Below are positions 25,131 through 33,938 of a stretch of 35,345 nt of DNA, one piece after another. The stretch covers positions 1-35,345 of the forward strand of contig JAOADU010000009.1 in NCBI GenBank assembly GCA_026417155.1, given 5' to 3'. Position 1 is the first letter of the stretch. Each line of letters begins with the position of its first letter. The translations under genes were made by a program, and so were the position numbers. The DNA is from Bacteroidales bacterium (GTDB lineage: Bacteria; Bacteroidota; Bacteroidia; Bacteroidales; GWA2-32-17). The notes beneath the pieces are model-generated. The model did not search any database, was not told where the DNA came from, and saw nothing but the letters and a program-made list of their open reading frames with translations.

Positions 25131-28100
25131 ATGAAAAAAGTAAATTATTTAATCTGTGTTGTTTTCGTTTTAGTTGGATTATCAAGTAGGGGACAAAATT
25201 TTACGATAACTTTTAATCAGAAAAATTCTTTAACGATAGCAAGTGAAGAGACTACTTATGAAAATGTTACATATTCTTTTTCATTGAACGAAATAAGTGG
25301 CAAAGTAGTAATTAAACGCAATCAATCATTCCTGGAATTATCTGCACCAAGTGCGGTAAATGATGCAAAGATAGGCTTCCCCTCGCTTCCTACGATAAAA
25401 AGGTTGGTAGAAATTCCTATGGGTTCCGAGCCTGAAGTTATCATTAACTCATATGAAACAGAAATAATCTCATTGCAAACCTTCGGTATAAATTTGCCAG
25501 TTTTGCCACAGCAACCTTCTGTCCGCAAAGATCAGGATCCTAATAAATTGCCTTTTTACTTCCATAATGAAGTTTATAAAACAAAAGGATTTATTGAGTC
25601 TCCAATAGTTCAGGTTCAAGTATCAGGAATTGCTCGCATGGTGCAATTGGGAAGGTTAGTAATATCGCCTATTCAGTATAATCCTTCAGAACATACCCTT
25701 AAAGTTTATAAAAAGATTAATTTTACCATACAATACAAAAAAGCTAATCTATCGGAAACCGAATTAATTAAAAGAAAATATTATTCACCATTATTCGAAC
25801 AACAGTTGAAAAGCACATTATTGACCTACCAGCAGCCAATGTTAAAAGATCAATTAACTCAATATCCCATCTCTTATTTGATTATAAGTCATCGAATGTT
25901 TGAAAGCACTTTACAACCTTTTATTGAATGGAAAACACGACAGGGATACAAGGTAACTGTTGCTTATACCGATGTTATAGGAACGACAACTACTGCAATT
26001 AAGAATTATATTACAAATGTATATCAAAACGGTACTCCACAAAATCCATCACCAACTTTTTTACTTTTAGTTGGAGATGTTGCACAAATTCCAACTTTTA
26101 CAGGTACTGCAGGAAATCATGCCACCGATACGTATTATGCTACGATGAATGGACCTACGGATAAAATCCCTGATATGTATGTGGGACGCATGTCGGCAAC
26201 ATCACCCGACCAGCTTTCTAATATCATTGCAAAAACATTAGAATACGAGCAATATACAATGCCCGATCCATCATATTTGCAATATGCACTTATGATTGCT
26301 GGTGTAGATGCTTCGTATGCCCCAACTTACGGGAATGGACAAATAAATTATGCAAATCAGTATTATACAAACAGTAGCAATGGAATAACAAGCCATACAT
26401 ACTTATATGGTGGAGGCTCGCCCATTATTTCCAACAGTCCTCAAGCTGCACCAGCAATAAAGCAAAACATTAGCAATGGAGTAGGCTTTGCTAATTATAC
26501 TGCTCATTGTAGTTCTGGTGGATGGGCCGATCCGAGTGTTACAACTAGCGATGTGCCCAATTTTACAAATGCACATAAATATGGTTTCATGATTGGTAAT
26601 TGTTGTCAAAGTTGTCGGTTCAACGATAATGAATGTTTTGGCGAAGCAGTGTTAAGAGCAGCTAACAAAGGGGCAATAGGATATATTGGTGCATCAAATA
26701 ATTCTTATTGGAATGAAGATTATTATTATTCTGTAGGTGTAAAAGCTGTGAGCGCTAACCCCTCTTATAACGCTGCAAATTTAGGCTTTTACGACAGATT
26801 ATTCCATTTATTTAATGAGCCAACAACAGAATGGTATGTAATGGCCGCTCAAATAAATTATGCAGGGAATCTTGCTGTTGAACAAAATGGAAGTAATACT
26901 ACATATTATTGGGAAATGTATCATCTTATGGGCGATCCTTCTTTAATGCCATATTTGGGGGTTCCTTCTTCCTTATTTGTCAATTATCCGAATAGTTTAC
27001 CATTAGGCACACCGAATATTACTATTCAAACCGAACCATTTGCTTATGTTGGGCTTTCATTAAATAATGTTTGGGTTGATGCAAAATACACAGGAAATGG
27101 TAATAGTGTGGTATTAGATATTTCGTCTATATCTGCACCATGTACCTTAGATGTCGTAATTACTAAACAAAACAAACAACCTCACAAAGGCACAATACAA
27201 ATTATTCCCAGTACAGTTCCGTTTGTCATTTATTCGAACCATGTAGCAATAGATGCAGGTGTTTCTTCAAATGGAAATGTTGAATATAGCGAAACAGTTA
27301 ATTTATCTGTAACATTAACAAATGTAGGAATGCAAGATGCTTACGGTGTGCAGGCAACGTTAAGTACAAATAATACACACGTGCATATAGTAAACAATAC
27401 GGCTAGCTTTGGCGATATTTTGGCATCTACATCATCAACGATAGGAAATGCTTTTACATTTACGGTAGATACTTTAATCAATGATCAAGAGATAGTAACA
27501 TTTACCATTACAGCTAACGACAATCAAAATAACACATGGACATCAAGTTTTAATATTTCCATGTTTGCACCTGTTTTTGATGTAGCTTCTATTCAAGTAA
27601 ACGATCTAACAGGGAATAATAATGGTCAATTAGATGCAGGAGAAACAGCTACGTTAAAAATTCTAACAAACAATATAGGTCATGCAATTAGCCCTCAAGC
27701 CATTGGACAATTATCATCATCTTCGAACTATATTACCATTATTAGTGCATCTTACAATTTGGGACAGTTATCTGTCAATAGTCCAATATTTGCAGAATTT
27801 CAGATTACTGTAGATCAAAATACTCCTGCAGGAACAGTTGTTCCATTTACTTATACTGTTAATGCAAATGGTTATCAAGCAATCAAGAATTTTTCACTTC
27901 CTGTAGGTTTAATAGTAGAAGATTTTGAATCAGGAAACTTTACACAATTTCCATGGGATACAACAAACTATGGAAATGCTCCGTGGATTATTTATTCTGG
28001 TACATCTGTATTTGAAGGTGATTATTCGGCTCGCAGCGGAATCATTCCGAACGGAACATGGGGCAACAATAGTAAGTCGGACTTAAAAATGACAATTAAT

Positions 28101-28634
28101 GTACTTTCGCCCGATTCCATATCGTTCTATAAACGAGTATCATCAGAACAAAACTATGATTTTCTGCAATTTTTTGTAGATAATAATAAATTAGGCGAAT
28201 GGAGTGGAGAAATTCCATGGAGCCGATCTGCATATTATCTTACAGCAGGTACCCATACTTTATTATGGCGATATACAAAAGATTATTCACTGTCAGAAGG
28301 AGAAGATGCTGCATTTCTCGATTATATTATTTTCCCACCCATTGAATTACTTTCAAATGTTAACAATATAGAATCTGATATTTTGCAAATAGCAGCTTTC
28401 CCAAATCCTTGTAACACAAATTTTAATGTATTACTAAACTGTGTTGCAGAAAGTCAATGTCAATTACAATTATATGATCAGATGGGAAAACTTGTTTGGT
28501 CGGATAATGAAAAAGTAAGCAAAGGCAAAACATGTATTTCTATTTCTGTTGAGAATTTATCTGAAGGAGTTTATTATTTGCATGTGATGACAATGAATCA
28601 AAATCAAACAATGAAAATAATTAAAATTAAATAA
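25131..28634 (+). CDS. Gingipain-family (C25) cysteine protease, Kgp-like
   Basis: The 1167-residue protein has a signal peptide, a C25 pro-domain (to about 240), a catalytic domain (about 245-600), Ig-like and CARDB-like beta domains, an adhesin-type jelly-roll (about 930-1065, 'FESGNFTQFPW') and a type A CTD (from about 1083). The catalytic His is His459 in 'YTAHCSSGGWADP' and the catalytic Cys is Cys492 in 'IGNCCQSCRF', 33 residues apart as in Kgp. Thr457 and Asp530 ('NEDYYYSVG') match the Kgp S1 residues Thr442 and Asp516, suggesting cleavage after Lys. Asn406 occupies the place of the RgpB specificity Asp. The residue after the catalytic His is Cys460, where gingipains have Gly. The motif assignments rest on recalled gingipain sequences. 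The Lys preference is inferred. Confidence 0.92.
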   Translation: MKKVNYLICVVFVLVGLSSRGQNFTITFNQKNSLTIASEETTYENVTYSFSLNEISGKVVIKRNQSFLELSAPSAVNDAKIGFPSLPTIKRLVEIPMGSEPEVIINSYETEIISLQTFGINLPVLPQQPSVRKDQDPNKLPFYFHNEVYKTKGFIESPIVQVQVSGIARMVQLGRLVISPIQYNPSEHTLKVYKKINFTIQYKKANLSETELIKRKYYSPLFEQQLKSTLLTYQQPMLKDQLTQYPISYLIISHRMFESTLQPFIEWKTRQGYKVTVAYTDVIGTTTTAIKNYITNVYQNGTPQNPSPTFLLLVGDVAQIPTFTGTAGNHATDTYYATMNGPTDKIPDMYVGRMSATSPDQLSNIIAKTLEYEQYTMPDPSYLQYALMIAGVDASYAPTYGNGQINYANQYYTNSSNGITSHTYLYGGGSPIISNSPQAAPAIKQNISNGVGFANYTAHCSSGGWADPSVTTSDVPNFTNAHKYGFMIGNCCQSCRFNDNECFGEAVLRAANKGAIGYIGASNNSYWNEDYYYSVGVKAVSANPSYNAANLGFYDRLFHLFNEPTTEWYVMAAQINYAGNLAVEQNGSNTTYYWEMYHLMGDPSLMPYLGVPSSLFVNYPNSLPLGTPNITIQTEPFAYVGLSLNNVWVDAKYTGNGNSVVLDISSISAPCTLDVVITKQNKQPHKGTIQIIPSTVPFVIYSNHVAIDAGVSSNGNVEYSETVNLSVTLTNVGMQDAYGVQATLSTNNTHVHIVNNTASFGDILASTSSTIGNAFTFTVDTLINDQEIVTFTITANDNQNNTWTSSFNISMFAPVFDVASIQVNDLTGNNNGQLDAGETATLKILTNNIGHAISPQAIGQLSSSSNYITIISASYNLGQLSVNSPIFAEFQITVDQNTPAGTVVPFTYTVNANGYQAIKNFSLPVGLIVEDFESGNFTQFPWDTTNYGNAPWIIYSGTSVFEGDYSARSGIIPNGTWGNNSKSDLKMTINVLSPDSISFYKRVSSEQNYDFLQFFVDNNKLGEWSGEIPWSRSAYYLTAGTHTLLWRYTKDYSLSEGEDAAFLDYIIFPPIELLSNVNNIESDILQIAAFPNPCNTNFNVLLNCVAESQCQLQLYDQMGKLVWSDNEKVSKGKTCISISVENLSEGVYYLHVMTMNQNQTMKIIKIK

Positions 28635-28642
28635 TTAATGTT

Positions 28643-31600
28643 ATGAAAAAAATTATTTTAATATTTCCATTAATTATTGCCACAGTTTTAGCTTATGGCA
28701 GTAAAGCAAATTGGATTGTAATAAATTCCGAAAAATCAATTAATAGCGAAATCAAATTAATCGAAACAAAAAATGGATTAAAGAGCAGTACTATTCATTT
28801 TACATTGAATGCATATGCATTAAAAGAGGTTCAGACACCGCAGGGACAAGCGTATATTGTCGAAACACCTAAAGGAGCTAGAATACTTAAAGAAGGTGCT
28901 CCTGATTTGCCTTTATATGCCAAATCGATTATTGTTCCCGATGAAGATGCAATGGAAGTAGTAATATTAAGTACAAAGTATATCGAAATACCCAATATAA
29001 GCGTGGCACCATCAAAAGGAAATTTATTGCGAACAGTAAATCCAAACAATGTGCCTTATACTTATGGTATCGAATATCAGCAAAATAGCTTTTATCCTTC
29101 GTCTCTGGTATATTTGCGCGAACCATATATTATGAGAGACTATAGAGGACAAGCTATGGTAATTCAACCAATTCAGTACAACCCAATAACAAAAGTTTTG
29201 CGTGTATATACCGATATTATTTTTGAAATACGATCGACGGGTATTCCTGGAATAAATACATTTCAACGGACAAAAGCATTAACTTCAATAGACAGAGAGT
29301 TTCATGAAATGTATAAACGCCATTTTATCAACTACTCTGAAGCTTCAAAATATACTCCTTTAAGCGATTTGCCGGGGAACATGCTTATTATATGTCACGA
29401 TAATTTTATGACAGCCATGCAGCCATTTGTAAACTGGAAAATAATGAAAGGAATACCTACTACAATGGTTGCTGTTTCGACTATAGGGAATACATCTACA
29501 GCAATAAAAAATTATGTTACAAACTATTACAATACTAACGGATTAAAATATTTACTATTGGTTGGTGATTTTGCTCAAGTAACATCACCTACAGCCAATA
29601 TTGGCGGTGTAAATGGAGCAAAAGATAACGAATATGCTTATGTGGTTGGGAATGATAGATATTTGGATTTTTTTGTGGGACGATTTTCGGCAGAAACAAC
29701 TGCTGATGTACAAACACAAGTAGATAGGACGATATATTACGAAAAACTGTTAAATAGTGGCGATTGGCTTTCATCTACTGTAGGGATTGCATCTTCCGAA
29801 GGCCCCGGCGACGATAATGAATACGATTACCAGCACATTCGCAATATACAAACCGACTTAATGGGATTTACTTATACAACAAAATACGAGTTGTTTGATG
29901 GTAGTCAAGGAGGCTTAGATGCTCCTGGCAATCCGACAGCAGCGAATGTATCAACTGTTGTTAATCCGGGAACAGGTTCTATTTTTTATACAGGTCATGG
30001 CGGCGATACTCAATGGGTAACTTCTGGATTTAGCAACACAAATGTAACAGCATTAACAAATGTTAATAAATTGCCTTTTATTTATTCAGTTGCATGTGTG
30101 GTAGGAAGTTTTAATAATGGAACGTGCTTTTGTGAAGCATGGTTAAGAGCAAAACAAACGAGTGGACCAACAGGAGCCATCGCACACATGGGCTCAACAA
30201 TCAATCAATCATGGAATCCACCTATGGAAGCACATGATGAAATGGTTGATATTCTTGTAGAAACATACTCAAACAATATAAAAAGAACTTTTGCAGGAAT
30301 AGGAATCAATGGTTGTCATAAAATGAATGATACGTATGCCGATTACAACATGACCGATACATGGACCATATTTGGCGATCCTAGTGTGATGATAAGAACA
30401 AAAAACCCCATGAATATGACGGTTTCTCATTCATCTACAATTACAGTGGGAACGACAACGCTCGATGTTAATTGTAATGCAAATGGTGCATATGTTGCTG
30501 TAACAAAAAATAATCAGATATTAGGGGTAGGTTATGTAAGCAATGGATCTGTTCAAATAAATCTTAATCCTGCACCAACGAACATCGGTGATACATTAAT
30601 TGTTTGTGCAACGGCATTCAATTATGTTACATACATAGGTTCTGTTGTAGTAATAGCAAACAATATTCCTATAGATGCCCAATTATTATCAATAGTTGAG
30701 CCTATTACAAGTTATTATTGCTCAGGAGTATCTGTGAGTCCAAAAATTATTATGAAAAATTCCGGAACTCAAAACTTAACATCGGCAACAATTAATTATC
30801 AAATAGATGGAGGAGCAACAATTTCTCAAAATTGGACAGGAAATTTAGCAACAGGCCAAACCGATACTATAATTATGCAACCTTTTGTATTGACCAACGG
30901 TAATCACACATTCCGTAGTTTTATTACCAATCCCAATAATGGTAGCGATGGATTCCCTTCTAACAATGAAAAAATTATTAATTTTAGTGTTACATCAGGA
31001 AATATCTCGGTCAATTTTACAGCCGATAAAACTTCGAGTTGTGATGCTCCTCTTACAGTGCAATTTACAAGCAATGTTCAAAATGTTACATCGTTATTAT
31101 GGAATTTTGGCGATGGAACTACCAGCACCCAAGCAAATCCAAGTCATACATACTCAAATTTAGGGACCTATACTGTAACTTTAATTGGCAATGCAAATAT
31201 CTGTGGCACTTATTCCGAAACAAAAACTAATTATATTAGTGTAGGTGCACCTGTTCCTGTCATTGCTGATACTACTATATGTATGAATGCTAATGTTACA
31301 TTACAGGCTTCCGGCAGCGGAAATATACAATGGTACGATAATCCTTCTTCTACGCAACCTATAGCAACCGGGAATACATATTCATTACAAAATGTAACTC
31401 AAAATACAACGGTTTGGTTGAATCAAATAGTTACAAGCCAACCCGTTTATGGTGGCAATTTACAAAGCAGTACCAATGGTAGTATATTTACAGCAGCAAC
31501 GGAACATTATCTGGTATTTGATTGCACAAGTCCTGTAACATTGGTTTCCGTTGAAGTTAATGCAAGTACAGCGGGCAACAGAACTATTCAACTTAGAAAT

Positions 31601-32374
31601 GCTAGCAATACTGTTTTACAGTCGGCAACAGTCAACATCCCACAAGGAATTAGCCGTATTACACTTAACTTCAATATTCCTGCTCAAAACGATCTTCGTT
31701 TAGTAGGGCCAGTGAGTCCAAATTTGTGGCGTAATAATTCAGGATGTTCATATCCTTATAACATTGGCAACGTAATTTCAATTAAATATAGCTCGGCATC
31801 TACCAACCCAACAGGATATTACTATTACTTTTATAATTGGGAGGTAAAAGGTCCCGATTGCTCAAGTGCAAAAGTTCCTGTTCAAATATTTGTTAGCGAT
31901 ATAACACTAAATACAAGTACTACAAATGAAACAGCACCCAATATGAACGATGGAACAGCATCGGTTACTGCAACAGGAAACGGTCCTTTTACATATTTAT
32001 GGAGTAATGGAGCGACAACTTCAACAATTACTGGGTTAACCGGAGGAACTTACCAAGTAACCGTAACGGATATATACAATTGCACAAAGACAGAAACTGT
32101 TGTTGTAGAAACATCAACATTTGTTAATAATGATATAAAAGATCAAGTAAATATTTATCCCAATCCAGTTAATGATTATGTTATAATTTCATATCCTCAA
32201 ATATCGAATTCAAAAATCGAAGTAATTGATGCTAATGGTAAAATATTGTTTATAAATGTAGATCCTCTTAGCCATACACAGGTAAAATTAAATGTTGCTA
32301 GCTTAGCCAAAGGTGTTTATACTATAAAAATATATAATGAAAATCAAGCAATAATCAGAAAGCTAGTTAAATGA
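28643..32374 (+). CDS. Gingipain-family (C25) cysteine protease, Rgp-like
   Basis: The 1243-residue protein starts with a signal peptide and C25 pro-domain. The catalytic domain (about 244-582) has His452 ('YTGHGGDTQW'), Cys485 ('SVACVVGSFNNGTCF'), Glu386 and Trp524 ('INQSW'). Asp395 in 'NEYDYQH' aligns with Asp163 of RgpB, which fixes Arg at S1, so Arg cleavage is predicted. An Ig-like domain follows, as in RgpB. Then come a PKD domain (about 787-875), an Ig-like segment, a beta domain, one SprB-like repeat (about 1090-1155, 'GPFTYLWSNGATTSTITGL') and a type A CTD from about 1169 ('VNIYPNPVNDY'). It starts 8 bases after the Kgp-like gene and is surely in the same operon. Its stop lies 8 bases from that of a convergent gene, with no strong terminator. 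Confidence 0.93.
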   Translation: MKKIILIFPLIIATVLAYGSKANWIVINSEKSINSEIKLIETKNGLKSSTIHFTLNAYALKEVQTPQGQAYIVETPKGARILKEGAPDLPLYAKSIIVPDEDAMEVVILSTKYIEIPNISVAPSKGNLLRTVNPNNVPYTYGIEYQQNSFYPSSLVYLREPYIMRDYRGQAMVIQPIQYNPITKVLRVYTDIIFEIRSTGIPGINTFQRTKALTSIDREFHEMYKRHFINYSEASKYTPLSDLPGNMLIICHDNFMTAMQPFVNWKIMKGIPTTMVAVSTIGNTSTAIKNYVTNYYNTNGLKYLLLVGDFAQVTSPTANIGGVNGAKDNEYAYVVGNDRYLDFFVGRFSAETTADVQTQVDRTIYYEKLLNSGDWLSSTVGIASSEGPGDDNEYDYQHIRNIQTDLMGFTYTTKYELFDGSQGGLDAPGNPTAANVSTVVNPGTGSIFYTGHGGDTQWVTSGFSNTNVTALTNVNKLPFIYSVACVVGSFNNGTCFCEAWLRAKQTSGPTGAIAHMGSTINQSWNPPMEAHDEMVDILVETYSNNIKRTFAGIGINGCHKMNDTYADYNMTDTWTIFGDPSVMIRTKNPMNMTVSHSSTITVGTTTLDVNCNANGAYVAVTKNNQILGVGYVSNGSVQINLNPAPTNIGDTLIVCATAFNYVTYIGSVVVIANNIPIDAQLLSIVEPITSYYCSGVSVSPKIIMKNSGTQNLTSATINYQIDGGATISQNWTGNLATGQTDTIIMQPFVLTNGNHTFRSFITNPNNGSDGFPSNNEKIINFSVTSGNISVNFTADKTSSCDAPLTVQFTSNVQNVTSLLWNFGDGTTSTQANPSHTYSNLGTYTVTLIGNANICGTYSETKTNYISVGAPVPVIADTTICMNANVTLQASGSGNIQWYDNPSSTQPIATGNTYSLQNVTQNTTVWLNQIVTSQPVYGGNLQSSTNGSIFTAATEHYLVFDCTSPVTLVSVEVNASTAGNRTIQLRNASNTVLQSATVNIPQGISRITLNFNIPAQNDLRLVGPVSPNLWRNNSGCSYPYNIGNVISIKYSSASTNPTGYYYYFYNWEVKGPDCSSAKVPVQIFVSDITLNTSTTNETAPNMNDGTASVTATGNGPFTYLWSNGATTSTITGLTGGTYQVTVTDIYNCTKTETVVVETSTFVNNDIKDQVNIYPNPVNDYVIISYPQISNSKIEVIDANGKILFINVDPLSHTQVKLNVASLAKGVYTIKIYNENQAIIRKLVK

Positions 32375-32382
32375 TACACAAA

Positions 32383-33186
32383 CTATCCTTGTTTGATTGT
32401 ACCGGTTGAAAAATCAAGCTCCGACCCGTATAAGCTGTGTGGTATTAGATAAATAATAAATGTAACAATACAAGCAATAAAGTACCATCGCGGGTGGTGG
32501 TACTTTTTATATAACAGTAAGGCAATGATCCAGAAAATAAAGCTTAATAAAACTTTATTGTCGGTTAAATCGTAACCATATGGGAACCCTGCCCAAAATT
32601 CATTAAAAGCATATTTTTGAACTATAGGACCCAATATAAACCCTCCAATAAAAATGAATATTATCGTTAGTTTTGCCCAATAATGGACTTTTGTATGCTT
32701 TCTAAGGGCTAATATTCCTGTATAATTCGACAATAACATACCACCAAACATAAATAAAATGTGAAGAATTAAGATCCATTCAGGCACTTCCCCTTTATAT
32801 CGAACTATAATATCATGTTTACATAAATATCGTACTTCTGCATTATTTTTATAAAAAATATTATAAGCATATTTTCCTGCAGGAGGTAAATCGGGGAGTT
32901 GATATGAATAATGTTCGTTAATTAATTTCATTGGTTCAATGATGAGCGAATCTGAAGTTTTATACCGCTTAAAGGCAATAAATGCAGAATATCCGTCAAC
33001 AATAGGAACAGTAATTTGTGTTTGGCTTCCGATTTCAATGGAACGAGGTAATTTAAAACGTATGGTTTTATTTTGAAGCAAAATTTCACCTTTAATGGGA
33101 TAGGTTGGACCCGTAAGTCGCTGAAAAACAGCAGCAGCCATCGTAATGATGGCTGCAATTATCCAAAATAATATGTTTTTAATCAT
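32383..33186 (-). CDS. Conserved membrane protein of unknown function
   Basis: The 267 residues have one N-terminal membrane segment (about 4-21), an extracytoplasmic beta-rich domain (about 25-130, beginning 'RLTGPTYPIKGEILLQN') and four more membrane segments (about 136-155, 170-190, 210-230, 236-253). No catalytic motif is visible. I believe similar proteins occur widely in Bacteroidota but cannot name the family. It begins 3 bases after the stop of the YugP-type peptidase gene, so both are in one operon and both products are membrane proteins. Confidence 0.75.
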   Translation of the reverse strand: MIKNILFWIIAAIITMAAAVFQRLTGPTYPIKGEILLQNKTIRFKLPRSIEIGSQTQITVPIVDGYSAFIAFKRYKTSDSLIIEPMKLINEHYSYQLPDLPPAGKYAYNIFYKNNAEVRYLCKHDIIVRYKGEVPEWILILHILFMFGGMLLSNYTGILALRKHTKVHYWAKLTIIFIFIGGFILGPIVQKYAFNEFWAGFPYGYDLTDNKVLLSFIFWIIALLLYKKYHHPRWYFIACIVTFIIYLIPHSLYGSELDFSTGTIKQG

Positions 33187-33189
33187 AAA

Positions 33190-33876
33190 TTAATCTCTAC
33201 GTCCTAAGAATAGTGCAATATAGTATAACAATGTTGCCAATGAAGCTAATGCAGCAACAACATACGTATATGCAGCCCATTTTAATGCATCTTTTGCCTT
33301 AGGATATGATTGCGAAGTAGTTATGCCGCTATTTGTGAGCCAAACAAGTGCACGTTGGCTAGCATTAATTTCAACTGGCAAAGTAATAAAGCTAAACAGT
33401 GTAGTTGTAGCAAATAATATTATTCCAGCAAGCATTACATAAGGAAATGTTTCGAGTAGCAATATTCCGGCAAGTAAAACCCATTGTACCCATTGCGAAG
33501 CAAAGCTAACAACTGGCACAAGTGTAGATCGCATTTCCAAAAAAGCATAAGCATGAGCATGCTGAATGGCATGACCACATTCGTGAGCCGCAACAGCAGC
33601 TGCAGCGACATTCCGACCATTGTAAACTTCGGGACTAAGATTTACTGTTTTGTTGGCAGGGTTGTAGTGATCGGTTAAATGTCCCGGCACAGAAACTACT
33701 TTAACATCGTAAATTCCATGATCGCGCAGCATTTTTTCTGCTACTTCTTTACCACTTAACCCATAGTTTGTGGGGATTGACGAATATTGACGAAAACGAC
33801 TTTTGAGCTGGTAGCCAATAAACCAGCTAATTAGCATAAAAATGCCAAAAATAATCCAAATAGGTCCAATTACCAT
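33190..33876 (-). CDS. YugP-type zinc metallopeptidase (Zn_peptidase_2)
   Basis: This 228-residue membrane protein belongs to PF04298. An N-terminal membrane segment ('IWIIFGIFMLISWFIGYQL') is followed by the family sequence 'LSGKEVAEKML' and the zinc site His98-Glu99-Cys100-Gly101-His102 ('AHECGHAIQH'). Two or three more membrane segments follow (about 120-170 and 205-225). The active site would face the side where the short soluble stretch lies. The physiological substrate of this family is not established. It is the first gene of a two-gene unit with the unknown membrane protein. Confidence 0.92.
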   Translation of the reverse strand: MVIGPIWIIFGIFMLISWFIGYQLKSRFRQYSSIPTNYGLSGKEVAEKMLRDHGIYDVKVVSVPGHLTDHYNPANKTVNLSPEVYNGRNVAAAAVAAHECGHAIQHAHAYAFLEMRSTLVPVVSFASQWVQWVLLAGILLLETFPYVMLAGIILFATTTLFSFITLPVEINASQRALVWLTNSGITTSQSYPKAKDALKWAAYTYVVAALASLATLLYYIALFLGRRD

Positions 33877-33891
33877 AGTTCAGTTTTTTTA

Positions 33892-33899
33892 CAAAACTA
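33892..33899 (-). promoter_or_regulatory. Possible -7 element TAGTTTTG of the peptidase operon
   Basis: Read on the minus strand from 33899, this matches TAnnTTTG and lies 15 bases before the ATG at 33876. A second match, TATTTTTG, lies just upstream (33910-33903). Neither has a TTTG at -33. Confidence 0.45.
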
Positions 33900-33938
33900 A
33901 TACAAAAATATTTCCAAAAATATGATACTGACAATTTG

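Noticed and set aside
32375-32400. Hairpin between the convergent Rgp-like and membrane-protein genes
   Set aside because: CAAAC/GTTTG gives only 5 bp and no T-run follows, so it is too weak to call a terminator.
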